A DNA stretch of 64,000 nucleotides from Marsupella aquatica (Eukaryota > Marchantiophyta). The notes below the pieces were generated by a model. The model worked only from the letters and a program-made list of their open reading frames with translations. It ran no database searches and was not told where the DNA came from. Shown here piece by piece: positions 23,151 to 36,523 of this stretch. Position 1 is the first letter of the stretch. Every line of letters begins with the position of its first letter. The position numbers and the translations under genes were made by a program. The stretch is taken from assembly GCA_973895155.1 (NCBI GenBank), contig OZ316892.1, positions 9,610,001 to 9,674,000 on the forward strand. Direction: 5' to 3'.

Positions 23151-26100
23151 TTGAATGACAATATCAAAATGAGAAACAAACTCACATTTGTGTGAAGAAA
23201 GATTTATCCAAAAATTACAATTTGTGTTTGTGAATTTTTTAGGGCTGCAACCTTGAGCTGGAGGTGGAGGTGGAGGTAGGTACTGGAGTGTGCAGGAGAG
23301 GTATTGGAGGTAGGAATAGTGGTAAGCTGCCAAGAATGCCATTTTGCGTCGAGCTGGGAAGCTGTCACTGTGTTCCTTGGAAAATTATCAAAAGTGAATG
23401 AGTTAGGGAAAGCCTTTCAGGAAAGGTTTTTGAGTTTAGGGTTCCTCTGGCATTCATTCAGGTGAACTCCCAACAAGATGGGCTCTACAGGGTTTTGAGG
23501 ATAGGAGTTTTCTAAATAAAACCTGTCTTCAGCAATTTTATGCTAGACAGCATTGCGGGGACTTTTCATTTTTAATGAGTGAGCATTGAAATTTCATTCA
23601 GGCAACTAAGATCAGTTTTTATTTTTTGAAAAAGTCCTACATCTTTTGTGGATTTATGTTTTTATGTTTGTCAAAAAGCTCACAAAAACCCACGGAAAAC
23701 TAGGGGGACCAAAAAGGCAACAACTTTAAGAATCCAAAAGCCGGCAAAGCAAGTTAAATCTAATCAGTAAAGAGAATGAGAGGATGAGCAACCCTAAAAC
23801 AAAAAGGGTCTAAAAAGCCTACACAACAGGAAAGCCAAAGGACTAAAGCAAGAAGAGGGTTGGGTGGATCAAACCCAAAAAGACCCAAAGTGACAGGTAA
23901 CAGTCCGAGTAAGCAAAATCTAAGTGGATTCAGGCTTAGAGCAGTCCTCGTGTCATATAAACTAAATAAGCCTAACTAAGTATCCTTCTTCCCAGCCTGA
24001 AAGAATATAAATGGCTCTAAGGCCCAACTTGCATGTGAAGGGTCCTTCCAAAAATGGCCCTCAACTTGAGTAGTGTGCTGATATGAATGAGTGAGACTCA
24101 TCTGGTAGTACCCCCTCATGCACCAGGCCTGACGGTATAGATTGTGGGGTCCCAAGGGCAAGGACCATAAAGTTTCCAGCCCTTGCAGGTCCCGACCCTT
24201 TGCAAAGAATGAACACTTATTGCAAAATCTTTCATAATTGAAAAGCAGAGAACCAGATTTGTGTCAAATGGACTGTCATGGAAGCGCTACATTCCTTGAA
24301 AGTAGCGTGAGCTGAAAGGGCCTCATGCTTGAGGGTTGTCACATGCGAGTTGGCCCTAAGAGCGACTTCCAACAATAAGCTGTGAATCAGGGCAGGACAG
24401 CTAGCATGAAAGCCATGGATTATTGATTAGAAATAATTGTGGATTATGCAAGTCTGTGTAACATTTTGTCCACAGTGTCCACACTTCTATCAGCCTGCCC
24501 ATCATTTTGTGGACTGTTGCCTGAAAATAGTCCCCATATAAACACGAAACAAGTATGACCTTTCTTGAGAGATTTTCTTGGTGGCACCCCAAACCAAAAA
24601 CTCAACCAGACCCCAAAAGTATGTTGTAATGGGTTCATGGGCCAAAATCAAGCACTATTGTCCTGTGAACCTTTTAGACCCATTGGGAGTCTCACGAGGA
24701 AGGGTTACCCAGGATGCCCTGTGTTTTTGCAAGCAAAATGTCTGGCCCCATTGGACCCAATGTTGAGACATTGCACTAGACACTTCACTAGCATTTTGGG
24801 AGAGGGTTTAGGGTGCTCTGAAGCTGCAATGTGCTGCGGGGATATGATCGTTTGTGCTTCCATTTAGGGCTATACATAGGCAGAGCAGGGGGCAGATTCG
24901 CTACTGGTCAGCTCCATGTAAGCTTCTACTTGGAGTGTTGAGCCAGATAAACATGGGGGTGCACCCCCAAAAAAATTCAAGAAGGAAAACCAGTGGGACA
25001 AAGAGAACACAAAATCCCAGGTTACCTTCTTTAGTACCTCCCTTGTTGCTTCTTAGGTCTGGCCTCTTCAACTTGTGTCACTTTAAGTACAAGTGAACAA
25101 AGTCGAATATCTGGCCGGACCTGTTTATTAGGGTGTCTCAAAGTTCCAAAGTTCCTGGTCACTAACTCATGAGTTACTGGTTATCTACAGAACCCTTATG
25201 GACTTTGGAATCAGTGAACATCTAAAACTAATTGTTCTTAACAGACATTGATAAAACATGGCCCCTAAGGAAGCTTCACAGGTTGGGTACAAAAAACGCA
25301 AAGATAAAAAATGTCACCTTCAGGACGATGAGAATAGTTACACCTTAGATGTTATAGCCAGATCCTCCTTACCCAACTCAAGAATTGACATGCCCTCAAC
25401 TAGTAAACAACAGGAGACAACGGCTGAAGAGACTCCCTAGGCTAAGTTCCATCTATAACCAACCTCCCCAAAAGTTAAAAAAATAGCTCAACAGACCCCC
25501 ACATCTGCACTAAATGTATTGTTCCCCTACTGTACTAATTAAGTATAAAATGATACTGCTAAATCCCACCAGTGTGCAAATTCGCAGCAGATTTGGTTAT
25601 ATCACCTAGGGCTTCCCACTGGAGTAGGTAGCTTTGGACCTAAATGGGCAGGACTATGCTCAAGAAACCTCAAGGTGGCTTTAGAGTATGTGGGGCCACC
25701 TGAGAATAATTTGGACCATATCATTCATGAGTAACTCAGGGGCCCATTCAGAAGTAACGGAGGGCCCATTCAGGTATGGGGTGTCCACCAATCTTACATG
25801 GCCAGCATTGGGCCCAAGTAAATGGAGTGTGGTACTCTCTTGAGGCCGAGCGCTTATTTTGTCTATAATCTTAGACTATTAATTTCAAGAAGTGGTCCAA
25901 ATATTTTCCAAACTTTGGCTCCGTCATTCAAGGGCTGAAGAAACACCACTTTATCAGAAAGGGTGAAATAAAGTACAATGCAATAAAAGTAAACGAGGTA
26001 TTTAGATGACGAACACTTGACTCCAGAAAAAAGGGCAAATGCAAAATCCCAAAAACCTAGAAAGAGGAAAAAATAGAGACAAGGATTTATCACTTCAAAA

Positions 26101-29100
26101 GTGTGACCGATGAGCTAATGGTCTGCATTTAGTGCAATAGTCTGATGAGCTCCTTCATTCAAGGGATTTCTATTTTTTGCCCCCAATTTATGGTGGAACC
26201 CGGGTTGGACAACTTTGTCCAATTGCCATGGCTGAAGGACAACATACCATAGAAAGACCTCACTTGGAGTTTGTTGAGAATTGGAAGCCAAGGAAGAATC
26301 TCACGGAGATCACAACCTGGAGTTCCACCTCAAACCAAAGGCTGCAGCCAAGGCTATTCATTTGTTCCAGGGCAGGTGGGATAGACTATTTCATCAGCTA
26401 TGACTCTCTTAGCCCTCCAATTTTTTGAATCTCAACTGAGTAGTTGAGATGGGGCCTTTGCACATGCATCTCAGTTGCACAGCTGAGATTGACTTCATCT
26501 CGGTTGACCTTGCCAAGATAGATGTACTGAAAAAGAAAAGAAAAGAAAAACAATTTTGACAAAAACAATTTCAGTGAAATCCTGTATCCATATCCGTATT
26601 GTATCATATGGACACCTGGACATCTCCATTGACCTTGCCGACATGGGATACAGACACCCATAGTATTCCTGTTTTTTTTGGCGCCGCAACTCGGCGACCT
26701 CTCTAAGATGACATGGCAAATGATATCAGGTTGACTGATGGAGATGACTCATCTGATGAGATTACTTATCTCAAGGCAGGTCAGAGAAACCGGATGTCCA
26801 AAGTTATGAGGAAGGCAGGGCAATTTAGGTCATTTCCACTTTCAACTTAAAGAATGGGGTTTTGAGTCACCCTTGCATGATTAATACTAGCATTGGTGAG
26901 ATCGTAGATTTCTTGCAGGTCTCCCTGCACATTTTTTGCCAAGATCCGAGGTTGGAAGGATTCAGGTGTGGTATGCGGCAATTTGCACGACTACTGTACC
27001 TACCTCCATAAGAGGTTTCATAAGGAGCTGAACATGATCTTCACAGAGGTTGGGATGGAGGTTAGGCTGATCTGGTACCAATATTCCAGCAGTCCGCTAC
27101 ATGCTGGAATCATGCCACCAAGGGAGAGACTGCCAAAGGAGCTGGCCAAAGACCAAGTATGGTGTAAGAATCTTGTGCCATTGGCCATGAGGGAGCCGAT
27201 GCGGATGGAGAACTTGAGCTCCAAAGAAGAAGAGGAGCCCATGGGAATACATGTTGCACACCAGGAAGAAGCACTGGCAAGAGAGTGGCGCTGGACTTGC
27301 ACCAAGACCAACCCAACAGCCTACCTGGGGCAACCCAATGGCCAACATTTCCTTGGTAGCACGTGCACTGATCGAGAAGGAAGCCAAAGCAAGGGTGACT
27401 TGGGATATTGAGAGCAAGGCCAAAGCCCAGGAAATAAACCAAGACTCTTATATTTTGTTACCGCTCCGGTCCAATCAACTTTGTGCCATCAACTTCGGGT
27501 TTATGTTTTGGCACCTTTCATTTGTTGTCGCCTGCTCCGGCCTGATCGACTTTGTGTCATCAATTTCTTCCTCGTGGAGTCTTGGTTTATGTTCTGACAA
27601 CACTTCTTTCCAACTGAGTCAAGTTTGTTTTGTAATAGAGTCTAAGTGTTACAGAGCCTGGTTAAGAGTCAAGATTGATAGTCTTGGTTAATGCTTTGCC
27701 CAATGCTTGTTTTCTATGAAGTAGTGGTTTATGTTTTGGCGACAATTGTTTCCAATGGATTCATGTCTGTTTAGTAATAGAGTCTAAGTGTTAAGGCAAA
27801 GCCTGGTACTTTGGATAAGAGTCAATCATGATTAATGATAGAGTCTTGGTTTAAGTTCTAGCAAACTTGGGCCGGAGTGGGCCGGGGGAGTGGGCAGCAG
27901 CATTGGGGACTTGGGCCGGAGGAGGTGACAACAAGTGATAGGTGCCAGAACATACACCTGAGGTTGATGACACAAAATTGATCGAGCCGGAGAGGATGAC
28001 AAAATGGTAGAGTATTGATTTATGTTTTGGCAAACTCTGGTTGTAGCGGGCAGGAGCATCGGGGACAGGGAAGGCCAATGACCGGGGTCGGAGAAAAGTG
28101 AGGATCATTAACTTGTTGTAGATTTAACGCACAATCACCCATCATTGCAATATGTACTCTATGAGCAGGAAGGAAGCTTTTGGGGCCGTCTATCCAGACA
28201 TTCGCAAAAGTGGAGATCCATCCAAATTTCAATTTCATAGACACTAGGTAATTTCGAGATTTAGGAATCAATCATAGCACTCTAGGATAAACAATCATAA
28301 TGGTAAGTAACATTTCTGTAGAGACAACAAAAAGTATAAAAGCTAGAGGCTCGCAGGCTAAAGACGGCAACAGACATCACAATCTGAGATGAGCATCGGA
28401 CGGCTGCACACAGATGGGGGAGCTGCTCGAGTCCTCCTCTGTTTGTTTCAGTAAAAAAATTAAAGTAAGTTGTCAGAAAGCAGTCACCATGCTGATGGGA
28501 TGGGATGGCATCATGGTATCGTCCGTATTGGGCGTGGATGGCTGTACGGTACAGTAACCATCATCTGAATCTTTCATGGCATGGCATATTGGCATGGCAT
28601 GGAGCGTACATAGAGTTGTTTAATTGAATATCTTGTATAATATATTAGTCTTTGGAACTTTGCGCACATCGTAACTGATACAGAAAATCTTGTGCTCGGA
28701 TGGACCACCCCGTGAACCTTGAAACATAGTCGAACCAAAAAAAATGTGGGTTTACTTCAAAATAAAAACCATGGGAGTACAGAATATGTTTCTTTTGTAG
28801 TCCATCGGAGCTTCTGAGGTGGGAAACTAGATTTAACAGTACATAAACTACAATATTTGTCCCGAAATTGTTGCTACTTATGACACGTGGTACTTACGAA
28901 ACTGTACCATGGTTCGATATGATATGCTTGATGCATGACTGCATGCACCATGTCCGAGGAGGCTGTCCCAATGCGGATGGGCGGTGGTGGGCCCGACGAA
29001 ACAGGAACAGCAGAAGGAAGAGGTAGGAGATGATGATGTGATGATGCCCGCGATTATGGGTGGGGCCGTGGGGGGCCCGGAAGGTGGGACACCGGGCAGC

Positions 29101-30059
29101 CGGGCAGGGCATGGGCGGGCGTGTGCCCTTGGTATGTTGTATGCCGCCGTGAGAGAGAGAAACCGTGGGAAGCGGGCAGGCCGAGCCAGAGGTCCACCGA
29201 CCGTCGGATAAAGAGCCATAAACGTGGTGGTCCGTGACGGAGCCAATGGAAGCGTGCCACCAAGTCTCCGGATGTCAGGGAACAGGCGAGTCTAGTCTGT
29301 TGTAGTCTAGTCTAGTCTAGTCTAAATGATCTAAATGAGGCTCTGCCCTCTTGAGCGGCATCCATATAAATGATTCTTTCCCCCCCGCTCGGTCCCGAGT
29401 TTCTGCACTTTGCATGCTACTGCTCGTCGTCGTCGTCTTCTTCATCGGTCGGTCCCGATGATGCGATGCTATCGGTCGGTCCATGATGATGCGATGCTGC
29501 TGCTGCCACCCGCATGGCCGCCCGCCTGCCCTCCTTCCCGTCTCCACGAGTTTCTTAATACCTGCCCGCCAGCGTATTCTTTTAATTTTAATTGCGGAAA
29601 ATTGCCAAATTTGGTCATTTTCGGCGAAAAGTAGTCACAATTGGTTTGGCTTGAATTAGCAGTTTCTTACCTAGCCAAAATCGGACGGTTGGGACAGTTC
29701 ACCTTACATCTAGGGAGATGTAGGGCATACTTTTTAAATACAAAAAATTGCCACAGTTATACCCATCTTAATTCTTTTCTTGACACTTTTGGCTTGGATT
29801 AAGCAGTTTCCCCTATACAGACCTCATTTGCCAAAATCATCCGGTTCATCTCAAATTTAGCGAGTATTTAAAAACACAAGATCAATGTAGAGCATGTCTT
29901 GTAATTGCAACAGATCGCCAAAATCCAACCCACTTAAATTGTTGGCCATTCTTGGAAAAAACTACCTAGTGTTTGTCTTGGATTAGCCAGTTTTCAAGAC
30001 CCAATTGACCCAAATCTGACGGGTCACCTTCACCCTAGCAAGATGTAAGAGTCAAGAAT
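23151..30059. other. Long repeat-rich spacer without recognised genes
   Basis: About 7 kb of mostly AT-rich DNA. The largest frames (146-147 codons near 26968-27691) overlap frames on the opposite strand and match no family I know. A 60-codon ATG frame at 25258-25440 is Lys/Ser-rich and unrecognised. A GC-rich part (about 28880-29570) contains CCATATAAATG near 29361, TCTAG repeats near 29290-29325 and a short GGTCGGTCCCGATGATGCGATG duplication near 29445-29500. It resembles a promoter or decayed leader but has no gene attached. Confidence 0.4.
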
Positions 30060-30744
30060 TAATCTCGAAAAATGAGAGAGAAGAGACATTCTTCAGCTTC
30101 ACTCTTAGGAATACATAGAATACGACTCTCGAAAAAGTACACAATACGCCGCTGCCCGGCCATAGACTGGCGACGTCTGCCCGCCCGCCTGCCCACACGA
30201 GACGAGACGAGACGGGACGGGGACAGGACAGGGGAGGAAAACAACCAGCAGGCGAAAATAATAATAACAGCAAAGAGGCAGACCTGATTCCCCCTCCTTA
30301 TTCTCGACCGACCGATCGATTCTCGCTCCCTCCATCGTCCGTCCGTTCCCTCCCTGCGCGACGGAATCCAGTGCTTTCGTTTTGGTCCCTTTCCTGTCCT
30401 TCGGCATTCCATTCCTTTTCCATTATTATTCTTCCTTTCCCTTCCTTTCGCAACCGGTCTTCTCTTCTCTTCTCTTCCCTTCGCTTCGCTTTCTGTTCTG
30501 TTCTGTTCTGTTCTCTGCGCTCTGCGCTCTCTTTTCTCCTCTCGTATCTTCTCTATTCTGCTCGCGGGCGAGCGAAGCAGCAGCAGAGGAACGGACAGGA
30601 CAGCAAAAGCTTGTTTCATCATCTTCTGCTGCTTGGTGGGTGATGTTCTGCCGCGAAGAAGAAGAATGATGATGATGATGAGGAGAAGTCTGGAGTCTGT
30701 GCGTTTGGTGCGCTCTGCCGTGATGAAGAATGATGAGAACGCGT

Positions 30745-30784
30745 GAGATGAGATGAGATGAGATGAGATGAGATGAGATGAGAG
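30745..30784. repeat. GATGA/GAGAT pentanucleotide microsatellite
   Basis: About eight tandem copies of GAGAT run from 30745 to 30784. Confidence 0.9.
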
Positions 30785-31237
30785 AGAGGGAAGTTTTGAT
30801 TTGAGAGGGAGGAGAGCGGTGGTGTGGAAGGTGGAGGAGAAGCAGAAGTGTGGATGTAGTCGTTCGAGTTGCGTTGCTGCTGCTGCTGCTGCTGGTTCGG
30901 TTCCGTTGGGTTCGGGTGTTGTTCGGAAGCTGTGGCTGGCTGCAGCCTGTGCCATTTCGATTCGAGAATTAGCTGGGCTCGACCTCTTTGATCGTCGTTG
31001 CGTCCCGTTCGGTGGCTTCGGAGTTTTGCATCATCGTTCTTTGAATAAGCCCGGTGGGGTGTTCGTCTTGATTGAGATCGCTGGTGGTTGTGTGGGACCC
31101 CTTCGCCATCAGTTCTGGTCTCGGAGACTCGGACGCTGGTGTCACGGCAAGCGCAGGCAAGGGAAGGAGGGAGGCGTGTCAATCTTTTCAGCGGATCACC
31201 TTTTGTGCCCATACGTAGAGTGAGAGACTGAGAGTGG

Positions 31238-31239
<2 letters not shown>

Positions 31240-31304
<65 letters not shown>
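31240..31304. repeat. GA microsatellite, 65 bp
   Basis: An uninterrupted (GA)n tract of about 32 units sits roughly 760 bp before the pBrp start codon. It is long enough to be length-variable between individuals. Confidence 0.95.
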
Positions 31305-31305
<1 letters not shown>

Positions 31306-32061
31306 ACTGACGTTGTGTCATCGGTCGTCCTCTGCATCCGTCACTATCATTGTTATCAGCGGCAGGGTGTTTGTTATCAGGCAGGTATGGGAAGAACATT
31401 CGGAGTCGGAGTGAGGAGCATTTTTTGTGTTGGGCGTTTGACAATGAGAGGCTAGGTTAGGAAACGCGAGAAGAGGCATACGGGTAGACGAAAAGAAGGA
31501 GAAGGGGGAGACAGAAGACGAGGAAGAGAAGCCAGAAGGGTTGATACCATGGGTGAGGACGAGGTAATACCTCATGGTCATGACCGTGAGCAACGGGGTG
31601 GAAAAGCAGAGCCGTGGATTTTGGCTTGGTGCTTCTTATTACCTGAAACACTCCGGTGTTGAATAATATTTTTCGTTCTCATCGTCATTACCAACGCCTG
31701 CATATCTCACTCTTTGCGGTTCGCTGAATTTCTGGGAGCTCGTTTGGATCTATTTCGATGCTCCTCCGTGTGCCCTCTCCTTCCATATGCGTGTGTCGGT
31801 GGTGGTGACAAAGAAGAGGATCTAATTATCGAGGAGGCTAGTCCTGAAACTATTTTATAAAGTTTGGCTGCTGTCCGAGTTTTATGTTGGAACAAACAGC
31901 AAGCAAGCATTACCACTGCAGAAGCCGTTTGGGACAATTATTAGTACGCCTCATACCGCCACTTTTATTATTAGTACTCCGGCTTCAGCCCTCTTCTTCT
32001 GTTCCTTTCATTCGGATTGGTTTCGACTTGCGCTGGAGGACGACGTCCAGAACGTGAGCCG

Positions 32062-35000
32062 ATGTCGCAGGCACTGTGTCCCTACTGCAGTGCCTCGGAA
32101 GGGCGCTGTGTGGTGCTCGGTGGAGGCCGCTTCCTCACCGAATGTAGGTCATGTGGGCGTGTTATGGAAGAGCGGCTTAGCGAGGTACACCGTTCCCCTC
32201 CACCCTGAGCTCGTCCTCTCGGATGATCATCATTACAAAGTTCTTGATTTGGAAAAAGCTCTCGATCGCATCTGAATTTGTCCCTGGTGGTTACTCATGG
32301 ATAGTGGTACACCCGGTTGTCCTGCACGTCATCATTCACCCTACCAGTGCTCGAGTGACCCATCATCAAAGCTACCCAGATAATCATAGCAACAAAGCCT
32401 GGAGCTACCCTTTCGATACTTGGTCGTGAAATTCAGTCTCAGGAACAATTTTCTGTATCACTCTTGTGGAATTTTTTTGGTACTCCTTTGTGGCGAATGA
32501 TGACCTACAATTTCCCGGTTAGATTTAATAGTTCTTTCTCAGTGTGAAACCAGACGCCATGGTACGACCTCTGCAAGGTTGGATTCTCCATGAGAAAACT
32601 CCTTTTCCTGCCGTGAGCTCTGCCTGGGATTGCTATTCGGAGTTGGCATTATCGATTTCAGGACCCTGACAGATGCGTAGACAAACTTGCTGAATAACAG
32701 GACGATCCAGTAATCTGCGAGAGCACTGTAGCAGAATTCCTTCATCCCAGTATTTGATGTCTGTCGTAATCGGATGAAGATTCGAATGCAAAGTAGCCCT
32801 TCTTGTAGGCCTGACGATCATGATGCGGGGCGAGATGTTTTGTCTCTTTGGGAAATGTCTGCAGCAGCAAATTAGTTTCGTACCTTGTAAATTTATGTGC
32901 TCAAGTAGGAACAAGGTGGATGTTGAATTGACGGCGTAGAGATGTACCGTGCGCTTTTCTAAATCCACCGTTGCTCTCTTACAGGTAGACGAACTATTTA
33001 TTGAGAGGGCGCACGACGCTCCGTTGTGCATAGTAACCCCGGATTTCAGTGAGAATGAGTCTTACAAGGCACCTCCCATTGAGGATGACCCCTTCGAGAG
33101 TATCGGATTCATTACTGCCTTTTCGACGTGGTCGCTTGAGCAATGCCCCCTATTCACGGCCACAAGCACTAGTTACAGTGGGCAGTTGGCAGAGTTGGAG
33201 AGGTTACTGTCAGATTCACTCTATTCGGGTGGAGGTGCGGTGGCCACGAGTTTAGCCGGGGCGAGCATGAGCACGGTCGATACGTTGAGAGCCTATTTTC
33301 AAATCGTCGAAGTGTCCTCAGTGTTGGGTTTGGAAAGAGATAGCTGTGACCATGCCATCCAGCTTTTCAGAGACTGTTTATCAACGACCTATCTCAGGAA
33401 TCGTAACATTGAGGCCCTTGCGACTGCTGCTCTGGTGCAAGCGACAAGGGAGCAACAGGAACCTCGTACTTTACAGGTCTGTCGTTCGTTCTTATTCTGG
33501 ACCTTCTCATTCCAGACGCAAGCCTCTTGAGTTTACAATTTGGTTGTTTAACGGCATTACCTACTCGATTAGCATGGTATACATGACCCGGAGATTCTGT
33601 AAGCCACCAAGTTTCTTAGCATGTCGATCGGATGAAATTCATGTACACGGGCTTCGATCGCTCTTGGTCAAGGATTCTCCAGTTCGAGTCATTCTGAGCA
33701 AGGTTTGGAACCACCTCTTGATGTTGCAATCAGGTTTACATTTTTGACTTGCTCGTTTATCTTTTGCAGGAAATTTCAACTGCAGCCAACATTCCACCGA
33801 AAGAAATCGCGAGGCACATGAAGGTGCTTTCTGACGCGTTGAAGCTCAGCCAACCCATCAATAGCAACTCCATTTCTGTGCACATGCCGCGCTTTTGTAA
33901 TCTTCTACAACTCAGCAAGACCACACAGGTAGAAACATGTGCGTATGGCTCTTTTGAAGGGCATGGCCCTCTTTGTTCATTCGGCTAGGATGAGACTGTT
34001 TGTTGGAGTGTTAAGCTAGATCCTTCTTATCGAGCTCTGTCAATGAGCATATCGAACTCTGCGGAATTCTTTGCACACAAGGGGAATCTGTAGCTATTCC
34101 ATCAATTTTGGTCATAGATATCCTTCACCAAGAGCCATATATCTAGGTCACAGTGTAGAAGCCGGACTGCTTCACTCTAGAAGCGATTTTCTGCCTGACG
34201 GATGAGCTTCAGTACTTGTAGGGCTAATTTAGCTACTTTGTCAAGGAAACGAATGGAGACTATTTGTTGCTCAAGTGAAAACAAATCTTTGATTATCGAG
34301 ACTGAAAGACCGTCATTTCTGCGTCTTTGTTGTCAGGACCTTGCAACTCATATAGGAGAGGTGGTGATTAATAAGAGCTTCTGCACGAGGAGAAATCCGA
34401 TCAGCATATCTGCTGCAGCTATCTATTTATCTTGCCAACTTGAGGATAAACGGAAGACTCAAACGGAGATCTGTAAAGCAACCGGTCTGACGGAGGTTCG
34501 CCCCGTTTCCATGTTCATCCTAGAATGTACCTTTGACTTGAGTTGTAGCAGTGTGAAGCATGTATCTGGAATGTCTGACATCACGGAATGACGAGTAAAT
34601 TGGAAGTCTCTTTCATCCGTGCTCTGTCTGGGTGCGGATTAGCAACTCACCGTCTGGGAACTTCTCTTGGCGAGTTTGAGTACTGTTTGAAGTTCAGATC
34701 GTAAGGCGTCACCATTGACCTTGTCTCTTCCTTTGCCAATACTGCAGGTTACTCTGCGTAAGGTATACAAGGAGCTGTTGGAAAATCTTGATGATCTGTT
34801 GCCTGCTGATTATACTCCAGCAGTCCCTCTAGAGAAGGCATTCCCAGTAACAGCTGCGGCACTGGGCCGTGTTCATGTCGCTCGAGCAGCAGCCGGTGTT
34901 GCCATGTCCGAGCCATCACTTCCCACCACACCTTACAACTCAGCAGTGAGCAATATGAGTGCTGGTATAGCTGGTGATACAAGCAGTGTAGTAGGGGGTT

Positions 35001-36523
35001 CGGTAGGAAGTTCCCCCGCACAATCCAACATGATTCGCGTTCCTGTGTCAGGCGGATCTGCCACAGACAGGGCCACAGTAGGAGTTACTTCATATAGAGG
35101 TTCCACTCCCCCAAATTCTGATGGGAGACCTGGAGTACCTTTGTTTACTGTACCTTTCAGTTCAATTGGAATCACCGGGGGGGAGGGTGTAGACAGAACA
35201 CGGCTTGATGTGTCGAAGGAGATCGAGAGGGATCGCAGTGAACAACGGGAGAGGGACAAGGAAAGGGAACGAGATAGGATGGATACGGATTATCCACCTC
35301 AAAAGAAAGCGAATATGATGCCTCCTGCTTCGCTTCCGCCAGGCTTTCGACCGTCTTTCTTTCCATTTGCTCAAGTAGATCCACGAATTTTTCAGGAAAT
35401 GAATCCGGGACTCTGGCCAGTACATTTGTATGGCGCACCTGCTATGAGGCCTGCTGAAGAGGGCACAACGTCAGCTCGAGGGAATGATAGGTCTCGGGAA
35501 GATGCAGCAGGGAACCAGGCCTTGCCCAATTCTAAACTGCCCCCCCAACAATATGTCAGTTTCATTCCAGGGATGCCAGAGGGCTTAAATCCCAACATGC
35601 AAGTCAAGATGCTTCAGCTAATGCAAGGAAGGCCGCCGGAAGGAGTTGAAAGGCAGCAAGGTGGTACATTTGAGAGGGACAACAGGGAGTCTGAAAGGGA
35701 TAGAGATCACGAGGGAGAGGCTGGCGAAAATGGGAGTCACGCCTTACCGGTATCTTCAACAAATCCAGCAGCAACTCTCCAAGCATTTGCTGCAGCCGCT
35801 GCTGCTGCTGCTGCCTCGGGGAGACAAGGACCCCCAGTCTTTGCTGGTATTCCGCCAGGATTGTGGCCGTTTCTTAGTGCAGGAGGTCCTGGTCCATATG
35901 GGATGTTCCCTCCCCAAATGGTGCAAGCACAAGGTGGTGGAGGTCTGCCACAGGGGCTTCGCCATGGAGAGCATTATACTGGTGGGGTCTCAGAAAAGAG
36001 TTTGGAAGGTCTACCACAGGGACTCCTGGCCTCAGCTGGAGCAGAAGCTTTATCGAGGATGGGAGGAGGACATGGAGCGGTAGCTGGTCAACCTGGTGGC
36101 CTTGGAGGGCAACCGGGTCATCTACCTATGCCGTGGCCAGGTGCACCATTCCACCCCCTGTTCCTTCCTGCCACTATGAATGTGGGTCCTGGTCCTGGTC
36201 CAGGTCCAGCCAGCGGCATGAGCAATGGAATAATCAGCGACTCGTCAAATGGAATGATGAAAAGAGATGGAAGTGGTGGCAGTGATGGTAATGCTAGACT
36301 TGCAGCATCTGGAGCAGGAATGAATCTGTCACAACGACCTGTAACGGACATGTTTCCCATGCTCGGCATGACCCCGGGGAGTCATGGAACCCAAGACCCT
36401 CCTGGACACCCTCCTAACACTGCTCAACGTGCTGACAACGGTGAAGCAACCACCACCTCGGTGGCCATGACAAACCAACAACCTTCGTTTGAAAGACAAG
36501 CTCCTCATGAAAGACAGCACTGA
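32062..36523 (+). CDS. PBRP: Plant-specific TFIIB-related protein (pBrp type)
   Basis: Five in-phase exons are joined: 32062-32184, 32985-33476, 33770-33928, 34337-34495 and 34748-36523, giving 902 residues. The N-terminal zinc ribbon (Cys6, Cys9, Cys28, Cys31; CPYC...CRSC, then GRVMEER) is followed by two cyclin-like TFIIB repeats (FITAFSTWSLE, YLRNRNIEALATAALVQATR, ISVHMPRFCNLLQLS, FCTRRNPISISAAAIYLSCQ, TQTEICKATGLTEVTLRKVY). These match Arabidopsis pBrp closely, and every exon border falls within conserved sequence. Arabidopsis pBrp is about 500 residues. Here exon 5 adds a tail of roughly 550 residues: an Arg/Glu/Asp block (RDRSEQRERDKERERDRMD), Pro/Gly/Met-rich stretches, a poly-Ala run and PGPGPGPGP. 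pBrp is a TFIIB-class transcription factor reported partly on plastid envelopes. Confidence 0.95.

Larger units (their letters stand above)
30060..32061 (+). promoter_or_regulatory. Upstream region and long 5' leader of the pBrp-type gene
   Basis: The DNA is rich in C/T then G/A simple repeats: CTGTT near 30494-30516, GATGA near 30745-30784 and a long GA run at 31240-31304. Such runs are typical of plant 5' leaders. Long open frames here, including a 298-codon one on the - strand, are low-complexity by-products. A leader intron is possible. Confidence 0.45.

Noticed and set aside
26968-27691. Overlapping + strand frames of 146-147 codons
   Set aside because: They have no recognisable domain, long frames exist on the opposite strand, and no splice structure is apparent; likely decayed repeat DNA.
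30059-30955. 298-codon open frame on the - strand
   Set aside because: It runs through C/T and G/A simple repeats in the pBrp leader, is low in complexity, and overlaps several other open frames.
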